A DNA stretch of 64,000 nt from Moritella sp. F3 (GCF_015082335.1 NZ_BLRL01000007.1:131333-195332); one strand, 5' to 3'. Positions 18,052-27,540 are shown, numbered from the stretch's first letter. Translations and numbers: made by a program. Notes: a model not told the origin generated them from the letters alone.

Positions 18052-20046
18052 TTACTGTGCGCGATTAAACGTCACCACTTCATAACCTAACGGCGTTAAT
18101 GTATTACGCTCACTATCAATGTAATTCATCACTGCTTGCGCATCGGTGTTACACACTGTGTTATCCGCTTTACAGTTTGGCGCATCACCTTGATAATTCA
18201 CTTTGTACTTTTTACCGACCTTAGCAATGTTCTTCACTTTAAAGCCTGTTAGTTTGCCATCCACGAAAGCTAAATCAACACGTTCAGAGCTATTCTTCTG
18301 TGCTTCATACAGTGGCGTCCAACCGTCATTACCCGTAGCGTTGTAGTTGTTTAACGCGACGTTATAAGTTTTACTGTCTTCAATCGCAGTCCATAATGGC
18401 GCAGCTTCAGTGCCAGTCATCACTTCGACAAAATCAACGTTACCGGCTTTGTTAGCCACTGTTTCTGTGTAGCTATAACGAATGTGACCACCATACGGGA
18501 ATTTACCTGCGTGTGAACCGGCCGCTAATGTGGCACTTACCGTATCGTTAATCAGTGTTTTAATCACTTTACCCGACACTGGAACAACTGACATAAAGTT
18601 AGCGAATGGCAGCATTTCTAACGATACGTTACCTTGACGATATTCACCCGCTTCAATGTTGGTACGAATGCCACCAGCACCGATTAAGGCAAAATCAACT
18701 TTCATGCCCGTGACTTGCTGTACTTCAACTGTATTTGCCCAGAAGTATTGGCCTTCCGCTAAAATAGGCGCGACATCAGAACCGTGTTTGTCACTACCGC
18801 GATCGCCAGGGCGACGTTCATGCTTTAATTCTACCGGTACTTGGGCAATGGTTTTACCGTACGCTTGGTCAACAGCAGGCTTGTAGTTCACATCAATACG
18901 TTGACGCATTGTCGCTTCTTCAGCAGTAATGGTGATGTTTTCTGCTTGGTCAATAAACTCAACGACACCTTGCGTAGCTGCGCTATCAAACTTCTCATCA
19001 TCTTGGCGTGATGGCTTTGAATAGAACTCGTCATTGCTCAGCAATACATTGTGTCCATTACAGTTAACAATGTCGCCTTGTTGGTTAAAACTTACTTCTA
19101 AACGACCGATAGCTTGTGCGTATTCACCTGCTTGTACAACACAAGTTTGACCCATGTTATCTGGGTTTTTAACTATCTGTGCATACGTGCCGTTATTGTG
19201 TAAACCAAGATTCGTGAAGTCACCTAATAGCGTATGTGAGTGGCCGCCTACTATTAAATCGATGCCGTTTACCTTACTGGCAACATCAACATCTACCGCA
19301 TTACCGATATGGGTTAATGCGATAATATTGTTCACACCTTTGGCTTTCAACATATCAACCGTTGCTTGCGCAGAGGTCACCATGTTTAAGAATTTGATAT
19401 CACCAGTATTCGGCGCGATATTTGGCATGTTATCTAGTGCTAAGCCAAATACAGCGACCAAGTCTTTATCTGTTGGTAGGTTATCTAAATCGCTGATAGC
19501 CGTTTTGTTATTGCCATCAAATGCGTAAACCATGAAAGGACGTAAATTGGTTTGGTCTTTTAAATCCGCATCTTCACTGGCATCAATGTTTGCTGCCAAT
19601 ACCGGAAAGTTAACATCACTGATGAATTGATTAAGCTTGGTATTGTTCAAATCAAATTCATGATTACCTAATGCCATCGCATCGATACCGAACATGCTTA
19701 AGATGTCTGCATTCATCGCGCCTTCGTTCAACTTAAAGTACGCACTTCCCTGCCACGCATCACCACCGTGTAAGAATAAAAAGCTATCATCATTTTGCTG
19801 TGCTTGCTGCTTATATTCGTCAGACATGGTTTTTAAACGTGGATGACCGCCAAATTCGTTATATACAGTATCGCCGTTGGCAGTGAAGCTTGATTTAACG
19901 GGATCGAAGTTAGAATGGGTATCATTGATATGTGCAACAGTCAGATTAAAGACATCGTCTGATTGCGACGTTTGCGCGCAACCCGCTAATAATAAGGCAA
20001 CTGAAACAGCGGTTAAACGTGCAGTAAGTGGTTTTGAAAACGTCAT
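18052..20046 (-). CDS. Lipoprotein 5'-nucleotidase / UshA-NutA family phosphohydrolase
   Basis: A 664-residue surface or periplasmic 5'-nucleotidase that dephosphorylates nucleotides (or related 2',3'-cyclic substrates) for nucleoside and phosphate scavenging. The signal peptide ends in the lipobox LLAG-Cys23. The metallophosphatase motifs NDTHSN, GGDAWQGS, GNHEFD, a later His block and GGHSH are all in order. The C-terminal 5_nucleotid_C domain contains GAGGIR and the base-stacking NYNATGNDGW. Vibrio NutA is likewise lipidated, but this protein is about 100 residues longer than UshA or NutA, with extra sequence in the linker between the domains and at the C-terminus. Confidence 0.88.
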   Translation of the reverse strand: MTFSKPLTARLTAVSVALLLAGCAQTSQSDDVFNLTVAHINDTHSNFDPVKSSFTANGDTVYNEFGGHPRLKTMSDEYKQQAQQNDDSFLFLHGGDAWQGSAYFKLNEGAMNADILSMFGIDAMALGNHEFDLNNTKLNQFISDVNFPVLAANIDASEDADLKDQTNLRPFMVYAFDGNNKTAISDLDNLPTDKDLVAVFGLALDNMPNIAPNTGDIKFLNMVTSAQATVDMLKAKGVNNIIALTHIGNAVDVDVASKVNGIDLIVGGHSHTLLGDFTNLGLHNNGTYAQIVKNPDNMGQTCVVQAGEYAQAIGRLEVSFNQQGDIVNCNGHNVLLSNDEFYSKPSRQDDEKFDSAATQGVVEFIDQAENITITAEEATMRQRIDVNYKPAVDQAYGKTIAQVPVELKHERRPGDRGSDKHGSDVAPILAEGQYFWANTVEVQQVTGMKVDFALIGAGGIRTNIEAGEYRQGNVSLEMLPFANFMSVVPVSGKVIKTLINDTVSATLAAGSHAGKFPYGGHIRYSYTETVANKAGNVDFVEVMTGTEAAPLWTAIEDSKTYNVALNNYNATGNDGWTPLYEAQKNSSERVDLAFVDGKLTGFKVKNIAKVGKKYKVNYQGDAPNCKADNTVCNTDAQAVMNYIDSERNTLTPLGYEVVTFNRAQ

Positions 20047-20222
20047 GATATTCCTTTACGGTCAGAGACTAAGGTTAAATACTTTAAGTGATGACAACTA
20101 ACACCAACTAAGTTAACCGCACTATACCAATAATAAAATATCAAGCAATATATAGACTGATAGATCCGACTAAGCAGCACATAATTGCACTGATATAACG
20201 ATAGCCCACAAAGTATAGGCAC

Positions 20223-20270
20223 AAAAAAAGCCTTAACCACGATATAAACATATCAGATTAAGGCTTTTTT
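20223..20270. terminator. Bidirectional terminator-like hairpin
   Basis: The perfect 13-bp stem AAAAAAGCCTTAA/TTAAGGCTTTTTT encloses a 21-nt loop and has T-runs on either strand. On the minus strand it would end transcription coming from the VF530-type gene. Confidence 0.8.
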
Positions 20271-20303
20271 AATTTCTGAGGCTTAGCGTTTAATAGCTAA
20301 CAG

Positions 20304-20340
20304 CAGAGATGTAATCACAAATTTGCGAATTACATCTCTG
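20304..20340. repeat. 12-bp inverted repeat
   Basis: CAGAGATGTAAT and ATTACATCTCTG form a perfect 12-bp stem with a 13-nt loop, directly after the VF530-type gene and before the terminator-like hairpin. No T-tract follows. It may be a 3'-UTR structure or part of a small RNA. Confidence 0.6.
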
Positions 20341-20401
20341 CCGCCTGTAGATAAAAGCATACAAGATTTTCAAATATTTATGTATTCAGTGTCACATAAG
20401 T

Positions 20402-20731
20402 CTATTTTTCTTTCAATGTTGGCCAAACAAAGGGAGCGGGCTTGGTGGAAGTCGTTTCTGCTACTGCTGTATTCTGAGCGAGTATCGCCCTGATTATTTT
20501 CCCCGTTTCTTTATGCTTACTACAAAATGTTTTTAGGTATAAAATTTCAACTCTACTGCGTGCCCAAGGGGTTGAACGCAGAAATTTCAAGCTTGATTTA
20601 AGACGCGCTTTATTGGTAAAACAACGAATATTAAGCAACTCACCCATCTTTTCCCAACCAATTTTCTTCTCTAGCTCGGTTAGAATCTGTTCAAGTTTAA
20701 CGCCGTGTAGCGGATCATTACTATTATTCAT
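20402..20731 (-). CDS. VF530-type (DUF2132) small DNA-binding-like protein
   Basis: A 109-residue protein of the VF530/DUF2132 family, named after a Vibrio fischeri protein with a DNA-binding-like fold. Family landmarks are DPLHGVKLEQILTELEKKIGW near the N-terminus, then LLNIRCFTNKARLKSSLKFLRSTPWAR and VEILYL. The C-terminal 30 residues (Thr/Ala/Pro-rich) are outside the conserved domain. The cellular role is not known to me. It is a single gene, transcribed toward the two hairpins at 20.2-20.3 kb. Confidence 0.88.
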   Translation of the reverse strand: MNNSNDPLHGVKLEQILTELEKKIGWEKMGELLNIRCFTNKARLKSSLKFLRSTPWARSRVEILYLKTFCSKHKETGKIIRAILAQNTAVAETTSTKPAPFVWPTLKEK

Positions 20732-20948
20732 AGTCTACCTAAAATCAAAAAATAGCATTGTAACAAGTTTCCTAAATATTGACAGACTTATGCGTTTAGC
20801 TCAGATAAAAGTGCAGTAATAACTTTATGGAAAAGCTAATGTCCCCAATGAGCTTACAGCAGCTCTTTAAAGAGTAAGTAAACTAACGTCAGAAATATGC
20901 ATAATTAAGACAGGGGAATATTGTTAACATATTAATTCACCATCAATA

Positions 20949-20982
20949 AAAAAGCCCGAATATTTCTATTCGGGCTTTATTT
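20949..20982. terminator. Terminator, probably the ancestral groEL terminator
   Basis: The perfect 12-bp stem AAAGCCCGAATA/TATTCGGGCTTT with a TTTC loop has A- and T-runs on its sides. It lies 46 bp beyond the left attachment repeat. Removing the integrative element would put it about 50 bp after the groEL stop, the usual place for an operon terminator. That origin is inferred. Confidence 0.8.
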
Positions 20983-21024
20983 TAAATGATTAGAACTGTG
21001 TAAAAATAGAGTTTAAACCCTATT

Positions 21025-21042
21025 CTTACATCATACCGCCCA
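21025..21042. other. attL: left attachment repeat of the groEL-integrated element
   Basis: CTTACATCATACCGCCCA repeats the last codons of groEL read on the minus strand (Gly-Gly-Met-Met-stop), but here no gene is attached. The matching copy at 25881-25898 contains the real groEL stop and differs by a single base. The integrase gene starts 85 bases to the right. Confidence 0.88.
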
Positions 21043-21094
21043 AATAATCGTTAAACCCTTAAGGTAGCGTTATGTAAGGCTTTGTGGCATCATA

Positions 21095-21113
21095 ACTGTC
21101 TACATTACTGTCT
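21095..21113. repeat. Arm-type repeat, left end of element
   Basis: ACTGTCTACATTACTGTCT contains CTGTCT twice with a 12-bp period and matches the right-end copy at 25811-25829 except for one base. It lies 15 bases before the integrase ATG, so integrase bound here could repress its own gene. Confidence 0.75.
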
Positions 21114-21127
21114 TCAAAGTTGGCTAC

Positions 21128-22420
21128 ATGGCATCATCAGACAAAAAACATCTCAAGCTTCGTGGCAATATTTGGTGGTACCAAAGACGTATTCCTAAAG
21201 ACCTTCTAGACCAATTTCAAGGTCAAAGCTCAATATCAGAAAGTCTTGGGACTGGCGACATACGAGAAGCTAGGCGTCAGCGTGACATACTAAATGGTAG
21301 ACTTGAGGAGCGTAAGTTTAACGCACCCAATACAAACAGACATAGATTCCTTGAACTGGTGCAACAGATGACCGAGGACAAAGAAAAATATCCAGAAAGC
21401 TGGGATGAGCATTATTATCTTGAAAAAACACAAGGTATGACAAAAGACCTTGAGCCTGAAACTCCTTCAACACCCATTGATGATGAAGTTTTTCTTCATG
21501 CTTACACCACTGTTAATGGTAGAAAAAATCACCATAGTAAATACAAAATCACACTCAAAGAAGCTCTGAAGAGCTGGGTTCATAAGTACAAAGATGAGAA
21601 AACCAAAGATACTATCCGCAAAGTGAAAAGAAACGCTGATGAATTTCTGAAGCACCTAAAACTATACGATATACAACTTGAAGATATCACCAAAAAACAA
21701 GTTAACAACTACATCGAAACCTTGCAGGTCAAATATGCTAAAACAACAGTGCAAGGTACTATTAGTCGCTTACGCTCTGTATGGAACTATTGTGAGTCTC
21801 TAGGTGAAGTTCAAACCAGAAGTCCATTTGAAAATAATATTTACGCAGCGGGTGAAAAAGTAAAAAAAAGACAGCCATTTACCACCAGCGAGATGCTTTG
21901 GATAAAAGAAAATGTAGCCATTAATGAGCCTGATAAACGCTTGCTACTCGAGCTAGGTGTTTTCACTGGCTGTAGAATCGCAGAACTATGCGCCCTAAAA
22001 GCAAAAGATGTTGTTACTGAAGGTGACATTACCGCAATTTTCATAGAAAAAGGTAAGACCGAGGCAGCTAGGCGCTTAGTTCCACTAACCAGTGAGCTTG
22101 GCTTAACAGTAAGAGCTACCGCAGCTTCAAAAGACGAGAATGAACTCTTACTTGGTTTCGAAAATTCTTCTGATATGAGTCGCTGGTTCTCTCGAATCAA
22201 AGTCGCAAATCTTTCTACCGATTCTGCAAAGTGTTTTCACTCATTCAGAGTGATGTTTGCAACCGCAATGGAACGAGGTGACGTTCATGAGTCCAAGGCT
22301 GCATATATTGCTGGTCATGAAGGAGGTAAAACTATGACCTACGGTTATTACTCTAAGGGATTTACACTTCCGCAGTTAAAAGAAGCTTACGACCAGTGTG
22401 TAGAACACATTATTTGGTAA
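21128..22420 (+). CDS. int: Tyrosine recombinase / site-specific integrase
   Basis: A 430-residue phage-type integrase. The N-terminal region RGNIWWYQRRIPKDL is typical of integrases of proteobacterial islands (DUF6538-like), followed by a SAM-like core-binding domain around residues 150-235. The catalytic set is visible: Arg in TGCRIAELCAL, Lys in IEKGKTEAARRLVPL, His-x-x-Arg in HSFRVMFAT, His in AGHEGG, and the nucleophile Tyr in TYGYYSKGF. It stands immediately inside attL and points into the element. It is expected to catalyse recombination between the element and the groEL 3' end. Confidence 0.94.
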   Translation: MASSDKKHLKLRGNIWWYQRRIPKDLLDQFQGQSSISESLGTGDIREARRQRDILNGRLEERKFNAPNTNRHRFLELVQQMTEDKEKYPESWDEHYYLEKTQGMTKDLEPETPSTPIDDEVFLHAYTTVNGRKNHHSKYKITLKEALKSWVHKYKDEKTKDTIRKVKRNADEFLKHLKLYDIQLEDITKKQVNNYIETLQVKYAKTTVQGTISRLRSVWNYCESLGEVQTRSPFENNIYAAGEKVKKRQPFTTSEMLWIKENVAINEPDKRLLLELGVFTGCRIAELCALKAKDVVTEGDITAIFIEKGKTEAARRLVPLTSELGLTVRATAASKDENELLLGFENSSDMSRWFSRIKVANLSTDSAKCFHSFRVMFATAMERGDVHESKAAYIAGHEGGKTMTYGYYSKGFTLPQLKEAYDQCVEHIIW

Positions 22421-22468
22421 ATGATTCCCAATAGGGTCTACCTGCTGAAAAAAACTTACCAAAATGAC

Positions 22469-22506
22469 AAAACCCAGCCTAAAGACACTCTTTGGGCTGG
22501 GTTTTT
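22469..22506. terminator. Terminator after the integrase gene
   Basis: AAAACCCAGCC pairs with GGCTGGGTTTTT around a 15-nt loop that can extend the stem imperfectly. A T-run follows. Confidence 0.88.
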
Positions 22507-22717
22507 CGTTTGTCACACGGGTATAGCCTAGTACCAATATTTCTAGCTGCACCACCATCATGGCACAAGGCTTAAAAAATCGTACAATATCCGTTATATT
22601 TTGTGATTACCAAAGTTTACTCAAGTATAATCGTGCAAAATTTAAAGCCTAACTCAGGTGAACCATCATTTAACATAGGTTCAACCCAACAGGCACATTA
22701 ATTAGAGGGCAGTTTTT

Positions 22718-23245
22718 GTGAGCAGTACTAATGGCAATAAAATTGCTAGAGATGATTACCCGACTCCAGTGAATGCAGTTGAAGCTTTATTAAGTAAGCT
22801 AACATTAAAACCAAATGATAAATTTCTGGAACCTTGTCGAGGAACTAAAAATATATTTGACCGAGTAAATTTACCTGAAGAGCAAAAGTTTTGGGCTGAA
22901 ATACATGAGGGAGTTGATTACTTAAGCACAAAATTCAGTCAACAAGATGTGATTATCACAAATCCACCTTTTAGCCTTACCGTTGAGTTTATAAAAAAAT
23001 CATTATCTGAATTAGCCCCTGATGGCACATTGGCGTATCTACAACGAGTTAACTTTCTAGGTTCTAAATGTAGAGTTGATTTCTGGGCTGAAATTGGGTT
23101 TCCAAATAAAACCCCTGTCATAGTCCCTAGACCTAGGTTCGTGAATGGTGGTTCAGATAGCTGCGAGTATATGTGGATGATATGGGATAAAGGTAACCGC
23201 TTTTCAGATATACCAAATGGTATAAGCCATATTATTAGCAAGTAA
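22718..23245 (+). CDS. Adenine-N6 DNA methyltransferase-like protein
   Basis: A 175-residue protein resembling small phage-borne N6-adenine methyltransferases. DDYPTPVNAVEALL opens the domain, FLEPCRGTKNI is the SAM-binding motif I in the EPxxGxxxI form, and ITNPPFSL carries the catalytic NPPF motif IV. It is short, with little room for a target-recognition domain, so it may be a minimal orphan enzyme or a non-catalytic relative. The start is GTG 22718 with GAGGG upstream. There is no restriction endonuclease partner next to it; the HNH protein at 25.1 kb is separated by three genes. Confidence 0.75.
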   Translation: MSSTNGNKIARDDYPTPVNAVEALLSKLTLKPNDKFLEPCRGTKNIFDRVNLPEEQKFWAEIHEGVDYLSTKFSQQDVIITNPPFSLTVEFIKKSLSELAPDGTLAYLQRVNFLGSKCRVDFWAEIGFPNKTPVIVPRPRFVNGGSDSCEYMWMIWDKGNRFSDIPNGISHIISK

Positions 23246-23327
23246 TCATACTCGCTTTCGGTATTTAAGTTGCAATCATAAATTGGAACCAGCATTTACG
23301 TGAGCAAATGCTGATAAGGTAATCACA

Positions 23328-23606
23328 TTATAGATTACTGCACAAAGCACCTTGATTATAGCTATTTGAAGGCGCACCTTTTGGTAACGTTCTGCAGTTT
23401 TTGCAATAACTTTGATGGCCATCTGGATTACTAGCAGTAACACGCGCTGGCGTATTACCATATGCAGATGGATATCGATGAAACACATGCTCAGAACCAT
23501 TTGCATGGGTACAGTGGGGGCAAGATTTATATATTGCCCCTGTAGTTGAGTCTACTTTTTTTATCATACCGCTGTTTAGTCGGCCGTTACAACAAGTACA
23601 TGGCAT
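23328..23606 (-). CDS. Small zinc-ribbon-like protein, 92 aa
   Basis: A small cysteine-rich protein with three Cys pairs: CTCC near the N-terminus, CPHC near the middle (residue 30) and CKNC near residue 68. The segment HVFHRYPSAYGNTPARVT...SYCKNC has the feel of a conserved accessory-element protein, but I cannot name the family. ATG 23606 is chosen over GTG 23612 because AAGGA is correctly spaced from it. It is convergent with the methyltransferase-like gene. Function is unknown; metal binding and possibly nucleic-acid binding are inferred from the Cys pairs. Confidence 0.65.
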   Translation of the reverse strand: MPCTCCNGRLNSGMIKKVDSTTGAIYKSCPHCTHANGSEHVFHRYPSAYGNTPARVTASNPDGHQSYCKNCRTLPKGAPSNSYNQGALCSNL

Positions 23607-23805
23607 AAACACTTCCTTTTATTGTGGATTAAGCTTTAAATGCTACAGGATCTATACGATCAAAACAATATTATAATCAACCATAATTCAATACTTTACA
23701 GCATTGTAAGCCGCTATAGTTATCTCATATTTCTAGTCTTAATTTCATTCTTATATTAGATAATAATTTATACCTCTAATATGAGTTAATCTAGCCCATA
23801 AATAC

Positions 23806-24351
23806 TTATAAAATCATCTTCGACATCCGATATACACTTGATAGACTGACCCCTACCTGCTCTGCTATCAATCGCTTAGATACAGACCTTCTAAGTAATG
23901 TCCTCACATCATCCGCTTTAGCCATTGCTGTAGCCTTCCGCCCCTTATACTTGCCTTTAGCCTTAGCAATCTCAATTCCTTCAGCTTGACGTTCAAGTAG
24001 TAATTCACGCTCAAAGCTAGCAACAGCACCTATCATGGTTAGCATTAGCCTACCTGTAGGGGATTGAGTATCAATGCCAAGGTTTAACACTGTTAGCGAG
24101 ACACCTTTGCTGTCGAGGTACTCAACAATGTCGAGTAAATGTTTTGTGTTTCGAGCAAGCCGACAGAGCTTAGTTACCGTAATAGTGTCCCCCTCACGAG
24201 CGTAATCAAGCATCGTGGCTAGCTGGGGACGCTCAGCCTTAGCACCAGACTCTTTTTCTTTAAAGACCTTGTCACAGCACTGCAAGGCGCTTAACTGCGC
24301 TTCTAGGCTCTGTCCTGCAGTGCTTACGCGTGCATAACCGATATTAGCCAT
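23806..24351 (-). CDS. Serine recombinase (resolvase/invertase family)
   Basis: A 181-residue small serine recombinase. The catalytic Ser10 lies in YARVSTAGQS, the conserved Arg residues are in KLCRLARNTKHLL, and GRLMLTMIGAVASFERELLLER is the long E helix used for dimerisation. The C-terminus has a helix-turn-helix (KRLIAEQVGVSLSSVYRMSK). AGGAGGTG directly upstream is a near-ideal ribosome binding site. Such enzymes resolve cointegrates or invert DNA; no paired crossover sites were recognised nearby. Having both a tyrosine and a serine recombinase in a 4.9-kb element is notable. Confidence 0.92.
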   Translation of the reverse strand: MANIGYARVSTAGQSLEAQLSALQCCDKVFKEKESGAKAERPQLATMLDYAREGDTITVTKLCRLARNTKHLLDIVEYLDSKGVSLTVLNLGIDTQSPTGRLMLTMIGAVASFERELLLERQAEGIEIAKAKGKYKGRKATAMAKADDVRTLLRRSVSKRLIAEQVGVSLSSVYRMSKMIL

Positions 24352-24353
24352 CG

Positions 24354-24440
24354 CTACACCTCCTCTTGCTCAGTGAGTTCCAAAATAAGTGATAGAACAG
24401 TAATAAGTAATGTAAGAATTAGTTTTTTATTGATTGTCAT
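24354..24440 (-). CDS. Candidate 28-aa single-helix small ORF upstream of the serine recombinase
   Basis: A 28-residue ORF begins at ATG 24440 and stops two bases before the recombinase ATG. Its last codons form the recombinase ribosome binding site (GAG GAG GTG TAG). It reads two lysines, then a hydrophobic stretch (LILTLLITVLSLILEL), then an acidic tail. This may be a small membrane peptide or a leader peptide whose translation couples to the recombinase. No homologue is known to me, and an ORF this short can occur by chance. Confidence 0.35.
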   Translation of the reverse strand: MTINKKLILTLLITVLSLILELTEQEEV

Positions 24441-24585
24441 TTTATTTATCCGTTTGTTTATCTTAATTTACTTATAACAATCAGCTCGATATATGTTGAA
24501 TCAGGTATTACATGGTGTGCTTTGCAGTTCATTACTGTGCCACCAGCGTAAAATACAGGTATATAAACTGAACTTTGGAGCTAAT

Positions 24586-24732
24586 ATGTTGACTAATAGA
24601 GTTACTCGCACTAAGCGTGAAAAAATAATTACCTTGAGAGATGAGAACCTCTCCCACGCTGCAATCGCCGAGCGCGTTGGATGCCATCGCAATACCGTTG
24701 GTAAGGTACTTAGACAAACAGGTTTGAAATAG
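24586..24732 (+). CDS. 48-aa helix-turn-helix protein
   Basis: A very small DNA-binding-type protein consisting almost only of a helix-turn-helix: LRDENLSHAAIAERVGCHRNTVGKVLRQTG, similar to HTH units of transposases, Hin-type recombinases and MerR/sigma-like helices. ATG 24586 has GGAG five bases upstream; a longer frame opens at 24493 but has no such site. It could regulate the element, for example at the repeats at 24813-24945, or assist one of the recombinases. It could also be a remnant of a transposase N-terminus. Confidence 0.6.
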   Translation: MLTNRVTRTKREKIITLRDENLSHAAIAERVGCHRNTVGKVLRQTGLK

Positions 24733-25108
24733 CTTGAACAGATAAATGGTTGTCCATTGGCAACACCAATTAATCGCTTGATATAGTTGAACGCAAAGCC
24801 ATTTTATTATGCTTACCCCACTCTACACCCTTAAATATTTAAGGTATTTATGAGTGAATAAATCATGAGTTGTCCAACTGTCATCATCGAAAAAGCCTTG
24901 GCATGACTACAGGTTTCACCACTTCATTACGATTTACCCCACTCTGCCTTCCCATATTTCTATATATATGTGGGTATTAACAATCAACTGTTGCAATGTA
25001 GCAATGTTACAAATCAACTTAAACCATTGTTTAGTAACGTATTAACATGCAACTTTCTTGTGACACTTTAGATTAAGAATGTTACATCATGTTTTAAAAG
25101 GATTTAAA
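24733..25108. other. Non-coding segment with paired TTACCCCACTCT motifs
   Basis: This 376-bp gap has no convincing ORF. TTACCCCACTCT occurs at 24813-24824 and 24934-24945, 121 bp apart. The first is followed by the palindrome CCTTAAATATTTAAGG and the second by an imperfect stem CCCATAT...ATGTGGG. These may be binding sites for the 48-residue HTH protein, recombination sites or processing signals. The promoter of the HNH gene also lies here. Confidence 0.5.
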
Positions 25109-25774
25109 ATGACTAGACTAAAAAATGGCTACGGACGCCATAAGAAAAACATCACAATCATCGACATTGATGGGCATACCGTTGCTAAAATTGGTTTAGG
25201 AAAAAACCTAACCACAACTATAAGTTTGTCTGATATCGATGTTCTGTTAGAGCACAGTTTTTACGCCAAAATACGTAAAGATGGTAAGTATGTTGTCCGC
25301 AGCAATACAACAGGTGCTTACCTACACCGTATACTAATGAATCCTGACGATGAGCAGGAAGTTGACCATGTAGATGCTAACCCACTCAATAATACACGTG
25401 TAAATTTACGCCGATGTACAAAACGTCAAAACAACTTAGCTAAGAAAACACCACTACTAAAGGGGTTCAGCGGCATCCACCAGACTAAATGGGGCTGGTA
25501 TAAAGCATTTGATGGTGATGGTCGCAAAGTTGGTAAATTTGATACCGCACAAAAAGCCGCAAAAGCGAGAGATGAGCTGATGTTAGATGCGTATTTTCAT
25601 AGCGAGTCAGGTGAGGAGTTACATACATACGGATTTATTGATTGGAATGACCCTTGTAGCGTTCCATACATAGACAAGTTAACAGAATCAGATAACTTTC
25701 TATTTGACGAGATTCAAGAAGCTGAATGCTTGTCAGGTCTCGTATTACAGGAAAAAGGCTGGGTTTGTAACTAA
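25109..25774 (+). CDS. HNH endonuclease with AP2-like DNA-binding domain
   Basis: A 221-residue homing-type endonuclease. The HNH core is around residues 65-115: LHRILMNPDDEQEVDHVDANPLNN followed by NLRRCTKRQNNLAKK, with the Asp-His metal/general-base pair in VDHVD and the closing Asn residues. An AP2/ERF-like DNA-binding module follows (SGIHQTKWGWYKAF ... GKFDTAQKAAKARDE). The acidic C-terminal ~55 residues are of unknown function. ATG 25109 has AAGGA six bases upstream; the earlier ATG at 25079 lacks one. It lies nearest to the groEL end of the element and may help its spread or exclude related elements; this is inference. Confidence 0.85.
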   Translation: MTRLKNGYGRHKKNITIIDIDGHTVAKIGLGKNLTTTISLSDIDVLLEHSFYAKIRKDGKYVVRSNTTGAYLHRILMNPDDEQEVDHVDANPLNNTRVNLRRCTKRQNNLAKKTPLLKGFSGIHQTKWGWYKAFDGDGRKVGKFDTAQKAAKARDELMLDAYFHSESGEELHTYGFIDWNDPCSVPYIDKLTESDNFLFDEIQEAECLSGLVLQEKGWVCN

Positions 25775-25775
25775 A

Positions 25776-25809
25776 AAAGGGATGCCGTTGTCTTCAACTA
25801 GGCATCCCT
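25776..25809 (-). terminator. Element-encoded terminator serving groEL
   Basis: The stem AGGGATGCC/GGCATCCCT (25778-25786, 25801-25809) is followed by six T residues only when read on the minus strand, the direction of groESL. It lies about 70 bp after the groEL stop, inside the integrative element. The plus-strand side, toward which the HNH gene is transcribed, has no T-tract. Confidence 0.75.
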
Positions 25810-25810
25810 C

Positions 25811-25829
25811 ACTGTCTACATTGCTGTCT
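25811..25829. repeat. Arm-type repeat, right end of element
   Basis: ACTGTCTACATTGCTGTCT matches the left-end copy (21095-21113) with one difference and stands in the same orientation. It lies 51 bp inside attR, mirroring the 52 bp on the left. Confidence 0.75.
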
Positions 25830-25880
25830 ACCTAACTTTATAACTCATTGATTTTAAAGTGTCAGAAGTCGGCAGGTTGG

Positions 25881-27540
<1,660 letters not shown>

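Noticed and set aside
22939-23295. 118-residue minus-strand ORF overlapping the methyltransferase-like gene
   Set aside because: The opposite frame carries the EPxxG and NPPF motifs with a good ribosome binding site; this one has none.
23276-23506. 76-residue minus-strand ORF overlapping the zinc-ribbon gene
   Set aside because: It is a frame-shifted reading of the zinc-ribbon gene, which has three Cys pairs and a proper ribosome binding site.
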